Origin: Euryarchaeota archaeon UBA24
GTDB taxonomy: Archaea > Halobacteriota > Halobacteria > Halobacteriales > Hikarchaeaceae
DNA: 49,555 nucleotides
Assembly: GCA_002503845.1 (NCBI GenBank)
Contig: DASO01000015.1
Location: forward strand, 1-49,555
Reading direction: 5' to 3'
Below the pieces are notes generated by a model that was given only the letters and a program-made list of their open reading frames with translations, searched no databases and was not told where the DNA came from. Made by a program: the position numbers and the translations under genes. Positions 1 through 7,753 of this stretch are shown here, piece after piece (the stretch's first letter is position 1; each line of letters opens with the position of its first letter).

Positions 1-1
1 A

Positions 2-74
2 CGTCCAATCGGGGATTCGAACCCCGGTCACAGGCTCCGCAAGCCCGTAGGATAGTCCACTACCCTAATTGGAC
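2..74 (-). tRNA. tRNA-Arg (anticodon GCG)
   Basis: Read on the minus strand, a 7-bp acceptor stem closes with GTCCAAT and ATTGGAC. The T arm is CGGGG-TTCGAAT-CCCCG, the anticodon stem is CGGGC/GCCTG, and the 7-nt loop TTGCGGA puts GCG at positions 34-36, so it reads CGC/CGU arginine codons. The discriminator is G and no CCA is encoded, so the 3' end needs the CCA-adding enzyme (encoded further along in this window). No intron is visible. The variable loop is short (4 nt). The fold is unambiguous; the isotype rests on the loop assignment. Confidence 0.93.
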
Positions 75-183
75 AGAGTAGAGACTACAATATTTTTTGT
101 AAAGAGAGTTTTGTTTCTAGATTTGGCAGAAATGAGGCGATAAACCTTTCACCAGTGTGCGAGTAGTGAGGAGTAATTTAGAA

Positions 184-1293
184 ATGGACGACGTGGACAA
201 CAAGGAATCAAATGGGCCTGAAGAGGTAGAAGATGTGGTTGAAAGTACAGTGCAGGAAAAGGTAAATCAAATGGGGGGTTTGATCGATAAAGATGTTGCA
301 GAAATGTTGATTGAGTATGAGCAGAATGGAAAGGTTCAATGTGCAATTAGCGATGTAAAGGCAGGTTCAGATGAAGAGGTTAGATTTATCGCAAAGGTCA
401 TGTCGATAGGCCAGATTCATGAGTTCGACAAAGAGGGAGAAGAAGAAAAAGGGTATGTACTAAACGTTGAATTAGCGGATGAAACGGGGAGGATACGGGC
501 GGCATTTTGGAATGAATATGCGAAAGCGATAGAAGAAGAATTAGAGATAGGACAAGTATTACGAATACAAGGATTTTCGCGTGAACGTGAAGGTGAAATC
601 GAAGTCAGTGTGAATCGAAGTATAATAGATGAAGATACAAACATTCGAGTGGATGTCATGGATGAGTGTAAAATTGGAGATCTGATATCGGGTGCATCTA
701 ATGTGCAAGTAGTTGGAAGGATACTATCGGTTGAATCAGAACGGACGTTTTCTAGGTCAGATGGTTCCGAAGGGAAAGTGGCTAGTATAACGATAAGTGA
801 CGAGACGGGGAGGATCAGGCTTGTGTTATGGGACAAACAAACGCAAATAATAGAATCGATTACAGAGGGGAAGTCGATAGAAGTGACGAAAGGGTACATA
901 CGGAAACGAGAATCTCAACTAGAACTACATGTTGGCAAGGGGGGATCGGTTAATATAGTAGAAGGAGAGGTTGAATTTTCTGTAAAATCGAACAAAATAA
1001 ATACGCTAGAAATCGGAGATACCGCAGATATTCAAGGTGTCATCGTAGTAGCAGATCCAACAAGAGTATTTGATCGAAAGGATGGGACAAAGGGCCAAGT
1101 TAGGAATATCAGAATTCAAGATGGAACCGGGGAAATACGAATGGCGTTATGGGATGAAAAGGCGGATATTGAGATAGGGCCAGGGGACAAAATATTGTGT
1201 ACAGATATTCTGGTGAAAGAAGGTTGGCAAGAAGATTTGGAAGCATCTACTAATTGGAAAACTTCAATAAGTATTTTAGAGAGGTCAGAGTGA
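184..1293 (+). CDS. RPA-like single-stranded DNA-binding protein, three OB folds
   Basis: The protein (369 aa from this start) has three tandem OB-fold units at roughly residues 50-140, 160-255 and 275-360. Each carries the same core strand pattern D-x-T-G-x-I-R followed by a Trp (for example DETGRIRAAFW and DETGRIRLVLW). This layout is that of archaeal replication protein A, which coats ssDNA during replication, recombination and repair. No C-terminal zinc finger is visible, unlike some RPA41-type proteins. The ATG at 184 is preferred over the upstream GTG at 157 because a GTGAGGAG purine-rich site lies about 10 nt before it. The stop overlaps the next gene's GTG start (GTGA), so the two genes are probably co-translated. 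Which RPA paralogue this is cannot be decided here. Confidence 0.88.
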   Translation: MDDVDNKESNGPEEVEDVVESTVQEKVNQMGGLIDKDVAEMLIEYEQNGKVQCAISDVKAGSDEEVRFIAKVMSIGQIHEFDKEGEEEKGYVLNVELADETGRIRAAFWNEYAKAIEEELEIGQVLRIQGFSREREGEIEVSVNRSIIDEDTNIRVDVMDECKIGDLISGASNVQVVGRILSVESERTFSRSDGSEGKVASITISDETGRIRLVLWDKQTQIIESITEGKSIEVTKGYIRKRESQLELHVGKGGSVNIVEGEVEFSVKSNKINTLEIGDTADIQGVIVVADPTRVFDRKDGTKGQVRNIRIQDGTGEIRMALWDEKADIEIGPGDKILCTDILVKEGWQEDLEASTNWKTSISILERSE

Positions 1294-2726
1294 AAGTGTG
1301 TGAATCTGCGGTGCAGATTGCAAAAAATGTAGCAGAGAGAAAAACCTCACCGGCAGAGGTCATTGGATCTACCTTGGATCGAATTCAAAAAATTAATCCA
1401 AAAATAAATGCGTTTATTACAATATTAGAAGAAGAATCAAGGGAGTCGGCACAGGTATTAGAAAATCGAATAGAACGGGGGGAAATTATAGGCCCATGTG
1501 CGGGCGTCCCAGTCGCAGTGAAAGATTTGTTTGCATTTAAAAAGGGGATAGTACATACATTTGGTTCGGTTCCATTTTCCAACTATATTCCTGATCGGGA
1601 CGCGCCACTAGTTGAGCGATTAGAGGGAGCAGGTTCTATTGTTGTGGGGAAGACCAATACTCCAGAGTTTGGACACAAGGGGATCACGCATAATGAAATA
1701 ATTGGGAGGACGGCAAATCCGTTCGATATAGAAGTTACGCCGGGTGGGTCTTCGGGGGGAAGTGCTGCTGCGGTGGCGTCGGGCATGGTCCCTTGGGCAC
1801 AAGGATCGGACCATGCGGGGTCTATTAGAGGTCCAGCTTGTATGTGTAATTTATATGGTCATTTTCCGTCTGTGGGGAGAGTGCCCCATGCGATGCGCCC
1901 GGATGCATTTAAATATCATCTCCCATTTGCAGCGAGTGGGCCATTGACGCGGACGGTAGAAGATGCAGCAATGATGTTAGATGTGATAGCAGGTCCACAC
2001 CCCGAAGATCCCGATAGCCTCCCGATATTTGAAGGAGAATATGTATCAGCTGTTGGAAAGGGAGTAGAGGGTATGAAAATAGGATATGATCGCACGTTTT
2101 TGGATAAACCAATTGAAGAAGAGGTCGTGCAAAAAATTGAAGATGCGTTGGGAGGATTAGAAGAAGCAGGTGCAGAAATTGTATATACAGAAATAGAATT
2201 TTCAGAATGGGAGAAATTACACGAAGTGTTGATGATCGGATTAGAGATAGTCTATGCAGAAACTGCGCACAATCTAAAAATTTCAACGGGTATTGATCTT
2301 ATGGAGCATCAAAGTGTTGTATCCCCGATTATTATTGACCGCATCCAATCGGGGGGGAGGAAAGGGGTATTGGAATATCGTTTGGCAAACAACCTACGGA
2401 CAGAATTCTATGTGAGTTTATCGAGATTGCTGGAGTCAGTGGATGTATTGGCGACTCCAACCATGGCAGTTCCACCACATCCAGATGCAGAAATTCCCAC
2501 AGAAATTGGAGGCGTTTCGGTTTCGGTGAAGCATGGGACTTCGCTTACATGGCCATTTAATTTAACAGGAAATCCAGTGGCTTCGGTTCCAAGTGGATTG
2601 ACGAAAAGTGGGTTGCCAACGGGGATGCAGGTGGTTGGTCCAAGGTTTAGGGATGATATTGTATTAGCAGTTGCAGGGGCATTGGAAGAGACTAGACCAT
2701 GGGTACAGAACTATCCGAAGTGGTAG
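1290..2726 (+). CDS. Amidase-signature family hydrolase
   Basis: This is an amidase-signature enzyme (about 478 aa) that hydrolyses a C-N amide bond with a Lys-cisSer-Ser triad. The Lys is in GVPVAVKD (about residue 78), the cis-Ser in the Gly/Ser-rich GGSSGGS (about 154) and the nucleophile in AGSIRGP (about 178). The substrate is unknown. The loop reads GSDHAGSIRG rather than the GatA-like GTDTGGSIRQ, and there is no gatB/gatC neighbour, so a tRNA amidotransferase subunit is unlikely. GTG 1290 is chosen because GAGAGGTC sits about 8 nt upstream and the codon overlaps the preceding stop. An upstream ATG at 1254 would extend it by 12 residues inside the RPA gene. An orphan nitrile hydratase beta subunit elsewhere in the window makes a nitrile-to-amide-to-acid route conceivable but unproven. 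Confidence 0.88.
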   Translation: MKVCESAVQIAKNVAERKTSPAEVIGSTLDRIQKINPKINAFITILEEESRESAQVLENRIERGEIIGPCAGVPVAVKDLFAFKKGIVHTFGSVPFSNYIPDRDAPLVERLEGAGSIVVGKTNTPEFGHKGITHNEIIGRTANPFDIEVTPGGSSGGSAAAVASGMVPWAQGSDHAGSIRGPACMCNLYGHFPSVGRVPHAMRPDAFKYHLPFAASGPLTRTVEDAAMMLDVIAGPHPEDPDSLPIFEGEYVSAVGKGVEGMKIGYDRTFLDKPIEEEVVQKIEDALGGLEEAGAEIVYTEIEFSEWEKLHEVLMIGLEIVYAETAHNLKISTGIDLMEHQSVVSPIIIDRIQSGGRKGVLEYRLANNLRTEFYVSLSRLLESVDVLATPTMAVPPHPDAEIPTEIGGVSVSVKHGTSLTWPFNLTGNPVASVPSGLTKSGLPTGMQVVGPRFRDDIVLAVAGALEETRPWVQNYPKW

Positions 2727-2767
2727 GGACAGGAAGGGTTAAGTCCATACATATTGCCGTGTGAAGT

Positions 2768-3202
2768 ATGAGTATGGAATTGCCGTTTGCTCCAGTAGAT
2801 ACGATTATTCGTAGAAATTCAGGTGTACTCCGGGTGAGTTCTGAGGCAACTGAAGAATTGGCCCGTTTGATTCAAATAGAAGGTGCAAATCTCGCAATTG
2901 GGGCTGCTAGAATTGCAAGAGAAAATGGGAGAAAAACCATCCAGGAAGGAGATTTCAATATTAGAGAAAGAAGTTCTGAAAGAGAACTAGTATTGCCTAT
3001 TGCCCCTGTTGATCGCATTGCACGATCGGAAATAGATGATCGATATAGAATTGGCAATGATGCAAGATTGATTCTTGCAGAATATTTAGAGGATTATGCA
3101 GACCAAATAGCAAAAAAGAGCGCGATTCTGTCACGTCATGCGGGAAGGAAGACCATCCAAAAAGAAGACATAGAGACTTGTGTAAAAATTTTGGAAGGAT
3201 AA
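2768..3202 (+). CDS. Doublet archaeal histone (two fused histone folds)
   Basis: The 144-aa protein contains two histone folds in one chain, residues about 5-67 and 76-143. Each begins with a PxAPVDxI(I/A)R helix and ends with a GRKTIQ-x-x-D motif, the loop-2/alpha-3 signature of archaeal histones. The two halves together make an intramolecular histone dimer, as in the haloarchaeal doublet histones. Most other euryarchaea carry single-fold histones, so this fusion is a lineage marker pointing to Halobacteria or their sisters. The charge is close to balanced, with Arg/Lys patches kept, unlike strongly acidic haloarchaeal versions. It is monocistronic; a second in-frame Met lies two codons downstream. 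Confidence 0.95.
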   Translation: MSMELPFAPVDTIIRRNSGVLRVSSEATEELARLIQIEGANLAIGAARIARENGRKTIQEGDFNIRERSSERELVLPIAPVDRIARSEIDDRYRIGNDARLILAEYLEDYADQIAKKSAILSRHAGRKTIQKEDIETCVKILEG

Positions 3203-3209
3203 TAGCTAA

Positions 3210-3365
3210 TTATTCATAATAATGTAAGTTGGATGCATGCTCCATAGTGGAAAATATACGCTCGAGTAGAGAAGGTTTATGGCACATACAAGGCGTTTCT
3301 TCGGTGCAAAGACAGGGGTCGCACGTGCAGGGATCACATTGGCAATGGGGATTGTCACAGGGCAT
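3210..3365 (-). CDS. Small Cys-rich, metallothionein-like protein
   Basis: This 51-residue reading frame packs nine Cys into its first 28 residues: C3, C8, C10, C13, C15, C18, C20, C26 and C28, plus His7 and His29. The repeating CDPCxC pattern resembles bacterial metallothioneins and other small Zn/Cu-binding proteins; the C-terminal 20 residues are ordinary. The ATG at 3365 is preferred over upstream in-frame codons because a TATA element (AAATATATAA, minus strand) ends about 25 nt before it, the geometry of a leaderless archaeal mRNA. It converges on the histone gene. Metal storage, metal delivery or a structural zinc role are all possible. I do not recognise a named family. Confidence 0.6.
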   Translation of the reverse strand: MPCDNPHCQCDPCTCDPCLCTEETPCMCHKPSLLERIFSTMEHASNLHYYE

Positions 3366-3389
3366 TTGTAGTATGAACGCACTCGGTAG

Positions 3390-3400
3390 TTTATATATTT
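3390..3400 (-). promoter_or_regulatory. TATA box of the Cys-rich gene
   Basis: AAATATATAA on the minus strand lies 25 nt upstream of the ATG at 3365, which would put the transcription start at or next to the start codon. This spacing supports a leaderless transcript and decides the start. Confidence 0.55.
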
Positions 3401-3469
3401 TATGATATATGATATCAAATAGCATAGAGTTTATATCCTCCCCCATCCATACAGTATCTATGAAGACTT

Positions 3470-3592
3470 AGCATATCCCTGTCTCAGTCGAGGCAGGATC
3501 CAGTAGCGTGGCCCAGTAACAGTGATAAAACAGCTTTCGGTGGAGCTGTTGCGGTCATCTACAGATGGCCATTGGACTATTTTATACAGATA
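3470..3592 (+). ncRNA. Possible structured RNA: three consecutive hairpins
   Basis: No gene covers the stretch between the Cys-rich gene promoter and the CCA transferase. It contains three good hairpins in a row: CCTGTC/GGCAGG (3478-3483 with 3492-3497), AACAGCT/AGCTGTT (3529-3535 with 3544-3550) and GGTCATC/GATGGCC (3553-3559 with 3564-3570). A plus-strand TATA-like element (GTTTATATCC) lies near 3430. An ACA trinucleotide follows the last hairpin at 3586-3588, and a GTGATAA sequence at 3522 resembles a kink-turn or C-box element. An H/ACA-like guide RNA is one reading. It could equally be terminators for the converging genes. Confidence 0.25.
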
Positions 3593-3607
3593 ATGAAGAG
3601 GTTGCAG

Positions 3608-4957
3608 TCACAATGTTGGGTTGAAATAGTTGTGTAAATGAATGCCAAATTCGGGTGTTAAAGTTAAAAGTTCAGATTCGGCTAGAACATCGTAGTGATT
3701 TTTGAGGGAATCCCCTATGTCAGGACCAATTCGTGCGGTGAAAATTGCCTCACTTTTTAGGAAGGCCACGGCATTATCAAATTCTCGGAACCGCTCGACT
3801 ACATAATGGTCGTTGTCGATGAAGGGGCCGTACACATCTGTTTTGGTGTATTTATCTAAAAATGCAGATGCGTGTGGTTGAGAACTAAGTGGAGGTCCAT
3901 CGTGGTGTTCTATAGAAGGTATTTCAATCGACGATAGTTCGAAGAAGAAGATGGAATTGGATTCCGAGAATGTGTCGCATCGGACTATATTGAAATCGTG
4001 TCGAGTCAACAGATCTGCTATTCCCGATAGAGATTTCTGCAATTGGGGGTGCAATTCATCTTCGACTATATCAGGGGTGTGGAAAATGATAGCAATAGGA
4101 GAAGTGCCCCTATTGGCTATATGGTCCTGTAACTCCTCATTTGTAATTAGTTCCATAGAGTGTGGATAGAATAGTTCTATTCTTGGACGGGATAAAAGCT
4201 CGCGGGAATAATGTTGGATTAGAGATAGATTAGGGGAGGAGAGAGCAGCAGCAACGTTTCTAGATGGGTCTATAGGATCTATGAAGGTGAGCGGAGAGTC
4301 AAAAAAATGTTCACTTGTGCCATTTGGGTCTAATCGTATAGGAACAATCCATTTGGACATCTCTTCGATGGTATTTGTAAAGCTCCCAAATAAGATTATG
4401 AGAAGCTCAGACAGATAGCCAGATGCTCCTTGAGTCTTGAGATCGGATCCATAGACCCCGCACCCTTTGAAGAATTGTTTAAGGAGTCTAATCTCGGTAG
4501 AAAGTTCCTCAGTTAGTTGGTCTGATAGATATACCCCGTGAAGAGGAGTCCGATCTACCGCAGATATGAGATCGATGGCGGATGTGGCGGCATAGCAAGG
4601 GACGATATCTATTTTAAAACCGTTAAATGTGCCTTTTACATAGGGATGATCTGCATATTCTTCATGTCCATCGGGTAGAATTTTGTGCCCAATTTCAAGG
4701 CCATATTTCTCTAAATCTTGTTTAGAAGTGGATCGGGGGAATTGAATAAAAATATCAATATCAACATCTCCGCGCAACCAAGTATCGCGAGAAGTACTTC
4801 CTAGATGGAGCATATGTGTTTTGAAAGGGAGGTTGGATGTTGCTTGTCGAGATAGTATTTGTAGTTCTTGGATGGCTTCTTCGAGCTTTTTTCTTTCTGA
4901 AGAAGTTGGTACTACTTGTTCTCTAACGCTGGCTAGTATGTTATCGAACTGTACCAT
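3608..4957 (-). CDS. cca: CCA tRNA nucleotidyltransferase, archaeal class I
   Basis: The enzyme adds CCA to tRNA 3' ends, needed here because the tRNA genes in this window encode no CCA. The 449-aa protein has the class I nucleotidyltransferase motif GSTSRDTWLRGDVDID (residues about 53-68), in which D64, D66 and a later Asp (about 115, in DIVPCYA) are the expected metal-binding carboxylates. The length matches archaeal class I enzymes (430-460 aa). It stands alone on the minus strand, about 110 nt from the divergent tRNA-Asn. Confidence 0.96.
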   Translation of the reverse strand: MVQFDNILASVREQVVPTSSERKKLEEAIQELQILSRQATSNLPFKTHMLHLGSTSRDTWLRGDVDIDIFIQFPRSTSKQDLEKYGLEIGHKILPDGHEEYADHPYVKGTFNGFKIDIVPCYAATSAIDLISAVDRTPLHGVYLSDQLTEELSTEIRLLKQFFKGCGVYGSDLKTQGASGYLSELLIILFGSFTNTIEEMSKWIVPIRLDPNGTSEHFFDSPLTFIDPIDPSRNVAAALSSPNLSLIQHYSRELLSRPRIELFYPHSMELITNEELQDHIANRGTSPIAIIFHTPDIVEDELHPQLQKSLSGIADLLTRHDFNIVRCDTFSESNSIFFFELSSIEIPSIEHHDGPPLSSQPHASAFLDKYTKTDVYGPFIDNDHYVVERFREFDNAVAFLKSEAIFTARIGPDIGDSLKNHYDVLAESELLTLTPEFGIHLHNYFNPTL

Positions 4958-5067
4958 AGTCTGTTATCGGTACTCCGACACTAAATGAAAGAGTATCGGT
5001 CTGATAATGGGGCGTTTATTGAAAACGAAACGAATATGTAAATTGCGTTGGTAAAGTCACATGCAGA

Positions 5068-5140
5068 GCCTTCATAACTCAGTTGGTAGAGTGCCTCGCT
5101 GTTAACGAGGATGTCCCAGGTTCGAGCCCTGGTGGAGGCG
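5068..5140 (+). tRNA. tRNA-Asn (anticodon GTT)
   Basis: The acceptor stem GCCTTCA/TGGAGGC, D arm with GGTAGAG, anticodon stem CCTCG/CGAGG with loop CTGTTAA (GTT at 5101-5103), and T arm CCAGG-TTCGAGC-CCTGG are all visible. The discriminator is G at 5140 and no CCA is encoded. A TATA-like AATATGTAAA lies about 30 nt upstream. The tRNA ends only 6 nt before the start codon of the MscS-family gene, so one transcript probably carries both. Confidence 0.97.
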
Positions 5141-5146
5141 CTAGGC

Positions 5147-6346
5147 ATGGTAGTTGAATATATGAACCCGTATTTGCCCTCGGATCCAGTCTTGTATTCG
5201 GCAACCGTTTTAGGGATTTTGGCAGTCATGGGATTTGTTGGATGGGCGGCTACTCGAAGGGTCGTTTCTGTGTGGCCAGAAAACCTGGTTGGAAAAACTG
5301 ATACCGTATTAGACGATTACTTAGTTACCAAAGAAGTGTTGGAACCTTTATCGTACTTAGTTCCTGCAATAATATTTTATAATTTTGCATATACCATTCC
5401 TCAATTTGCAGTTGCTATTGAGAGAATTTCAATATGTGTGATTATACTGTGTGGTGTTTTGATATTCCAAGGCATTATCAATAGTTTGGGGGAATACTAT
5501 CAGACTACAAAGTATGCAGATGGACTTAATATAAAAAGTTATTTGCAAGTTGTCAAGCTCATTGTATGGGGTCTTGGAATTGTGGCCGTTGTATCAATTC
5601 TAGTGAATAAAAATCCCGTCCTGTTGCTTAGTGGAATTGGTGCGATGACTGCAGTTCTATTATTGATTTTTAGAGATACAATTCTTGCATTAGTTGCTAG
5701 CATACAAATAAATTCCAGCAGTCTTTTCAAACAGGGGGATTGGATTGAAGTTCCCCAATTTGGTGCAAATGGTATCGTAGTAGATATTGCGTTACAAGGA
5801 GTGAAAATCGAGAATTGGGATAAAACTATTTCAGTAATTCCCACTCACAAGCTTATTGAATCCACATTCAAGAATTGGAAGAACATGGAAAAAAGCGGAG
5901 GAAGGAGAATCAAGCGCTCTATCTGGATCGATATGAATAGTATTTCGCTCTGCGATGGGGAAATGTTGCAGAAATTTAAGAAATTTGACCTTATCAAAGG
6001 ATATATTGAGGGCAAGCAGGTGGAAATTGAGGAGTATAACCAAATGAATGGGTTTGATTCTTCAGAGATCATTAATGGCCGGAGTTTGACCAATATTGGT
6101 ACGTTTAGAGCATATGTTGAAGCATATTTGAAGGAGAACGGCAATATCAGTGAAGATATGATGTGTATGGTTCGGCAATTGGAACCAAGTGAGAAGGGAC
6201 TTCCAATTCAGATATATGTATTTTCTAATGATACAGATTGGGTCCGTTATGAGGAAATCCAAGCAGATATTTTTGACCACCTTCTCGCAGTAGTACCCGA
6301 GTTCGGATTAAGAATATTCCAAAGGAATACGGATTTGGGAAAGTAA
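5147..6346 (+). CDS. MscS-family mechanosensitive channel (YbdG-like)
   Basis: This 399-aa membrane protein has hydrophobic segments in its first half followed by the MscS pore/beta domain (GDWIEVPQFGANGIVVDI). The stretch with NWDKTISVIPTHKL and SGGRRIKRSI is typical of the YbdG/MscM branch, which opens under membrane tension and relieves osmotic down-shock. The ATG at 5147 is chosen because longer in-frame starts lie inside tRNA-Asn. Only 6 nt separate the tRNA 3' end from this ATG, so tRNA 3' processing would release an almost leaderless mRNA. An ATG five codons later is an alternative. YbdG-like channels are mainly bacterial as far as I know, so acquisition by transfer is plausible. Confidence 0.88.
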   Translation: MVVEYMNPYLPSDPVLYSATVLGILAVMGFVGWAATRRVVSVWPENLVGKTDTVLDDYLVTKEVLEPLSYLVPAIIFYNFAYTIPQFAVAIERISICVIILCGVLIFQGIINSLGEYYQTTKYADGLNIKSYLQVVKLIVWGLGIVAVVSILVNKNPVLLLSGIGAMTAVLLLIFRDTILALVASIQINSSSLFKQGDWIEVPQFGANGIVVDIALQGVKIENWDKTISVIPTHKLIESTFKNWKNMEKSGGRRIKRSIWIDMNSISLCDGEMLQKFKKFDLIKGYIEGKQVEIEEYNQMNGFDSSEIINGRSLTNIGTFRAYVEAYLKENGNISEDMMCMVRQLEPSEKGLPIQIYVFSNDTDWVRYEEIQADIFDHLLAVVPEFGLRIFQRNTDLGK

Positions 6347-6359
6347 GGCGGGGTTGAGA

Positions 6360-7718
6360 TTACCACTCCACTTCGTCAGATCCAGGGACCGTTACTCGGG
6401 AGAAAGTAAATTTGTCACCATCAAGTGGGACTGTCGCATCTATTCCCATCTTTTCTGATTGACGAGGAGGGCCAGAAGGATCGAGTGGGGCTCCGGTCAT
6501 AGTTGGGAAAGTTATAACATCTCGGTGTGGTTGTACACGGGTGTTTAGAGCCCAGTTTATCTGACGTTCATCATATAGATCAATATCTGTGTCAACGACG
6601 ACGCAATATTTTGCTTGACAGCGGCCACCCAAAACAGCAGCGATGACATTTTTGGGATCGCCTTCAAGGCGTTTATCTATAGAGACAAATGCTTCATACA
6701 TACCATTTCCTCCAGAATAGGGGTCGCATTTGACCAACGCTTGTTTCACAGAGGGTACTGCTCTTTCTGCGTCTTGTCTAACAGTTGCACTCCGAGGGAG
6801 CCAATTCATGAGGTTGTTTTCTGTAGGAGGAAAACCGGTTAAGATGGTATGATACATCGCGTCTGAACGTTGCATGATACCCGTTATTTCTACAACAGGA
6901 CACATTTGTTTTGGACCGTATGTTCCAGGGAATTCACCAAATGGTGCTTCCTCTACCAAATTATCAGGATGAATTAGTCCTTCGATGACCATCTCAGCAT
7001 GTGCAGGGACGTCAACGTCTATGGTTTTGCATTTGACTACCTCAATTGGAGATCCTTGTAATCCCCCTGCAATCGATAATTTATCGACAAAATGGGGAGC
7101 GTTGGCGATACTTCCCATGGTTACGGCGGGCGGGGGTCCAATGACAACTGCCACTTCTGTGGATTCTCCTTTATCTTGGTTTACACGATACGCATATCCG
7201 ATACGCCTTTCGGGGGGAGCCCATATTGTGAGTTCTTGTTTAGATTGACGGTACATTCTATGAATACCAGAACCACGAACACCAGAATGTGGTAAATTGG
7301 AAATTAAAGATGCTCCGGTGATATAATCTCCAAAGTCCATTTCAGAGTGATGGACGATCGGTATATTGTATAGATCAACATCATCCCCCGTCTTAACAAC
7401 TTCATTTACAGGGGCTTTTTTCACTGTTTTAGTTTCGATTTGGTTGTTAATAGCGTCAATATATTTTTGGACTCCTTGTTCGTGGGTTTCGACACCTACG
7501 GACTCGAGGATGCGAGCTTTAGTGCCGTAAAAACCACCCATAACATTCATATCATATCCGGCCACGTTGGTAAACCGGAATGCAGGGCCCTCTACTTCAC
7601 AGGATTTTTTGATGTAAGCTGCCATATCAAATTTTGTTGAGACTTCTTTATCTATGACGACAAGATCTCCACGTTTTTCTAGATTTGCAGCCCACTCTCT
7701 CAAACTTTGTTCAACCAT
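6360..7718 (-). CDS. UbiD-family prenylated-FMN decarboxylase
   Basis: UbiD enzymes reversibly decarboxylate unsaturated or aromatic acids using prenylated FMN made by a UbiX partner (not in this window). The 452-aa protein has the N-terminal substrate domain, the IHRMYRQSKQELTIW region around residues 150-170 and the conserved EEAPFGEFPGTYGP block (about 235-250) with catalytic Glu. A C-terminal alpha/beta domain ends with DPSGPP. It is the last gene of the leftward run from L44e, with 35 nt to the archaeosortase. The substrate is unknown: menaquinone-type biosynthesis or aromatic-acid catabolism are both possible. Confidence 0.9.
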   Translation of the reverse strand: MVEQSLREWAANLEKRGDLVVIDKEVSTKFDMAAYIKKSCEVEGPAFRFTNVAGYDMNVMGGFYGTKARILESVGVETHEQGVQKYIDAINNQIETKTVKKAPVNEVVKTGDDVDLYNIPIVHHSEMDFGDYITGASLISNLPHSGVRGSGIHRMYRQSKQELTIWAPPERRIGYAYRVNQDKGESTEVAVVIGPPPAVTMGSIANAPHFVDKLSIAGGLQGSPIEVVKCKTIDVDVPAHAEMVIEGLIHPDNLVEEAPFGEFPGTYGPKQMCPVVEITGIMQRSDAMYHTILTGFPPTENNLMNWLPRSATVRQDAERAVPSVKQALVKCDPYSGGNGMYEAFVSIDKRLEGDPKNVIAAVLGGRCQAKYCVVVDTDIDLYDERQINWALNTRVQPHRDVITFPTMTGAPLDPSGPPRQSEKMGIDATVPLDGDKFTFSRVTVPGSDEVEW

Positions 7719-7753
7719 CAGTGAAAAAGATTAGGCCTCATTTTCCAATAACG

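Noticed and set aside
1290..2726. Amidase as GatA of the Glu-tRNA amidotransferase
   Set aside because: The nucleophile loop and surroundings do not match GatA, and gatB/gatC are absent.
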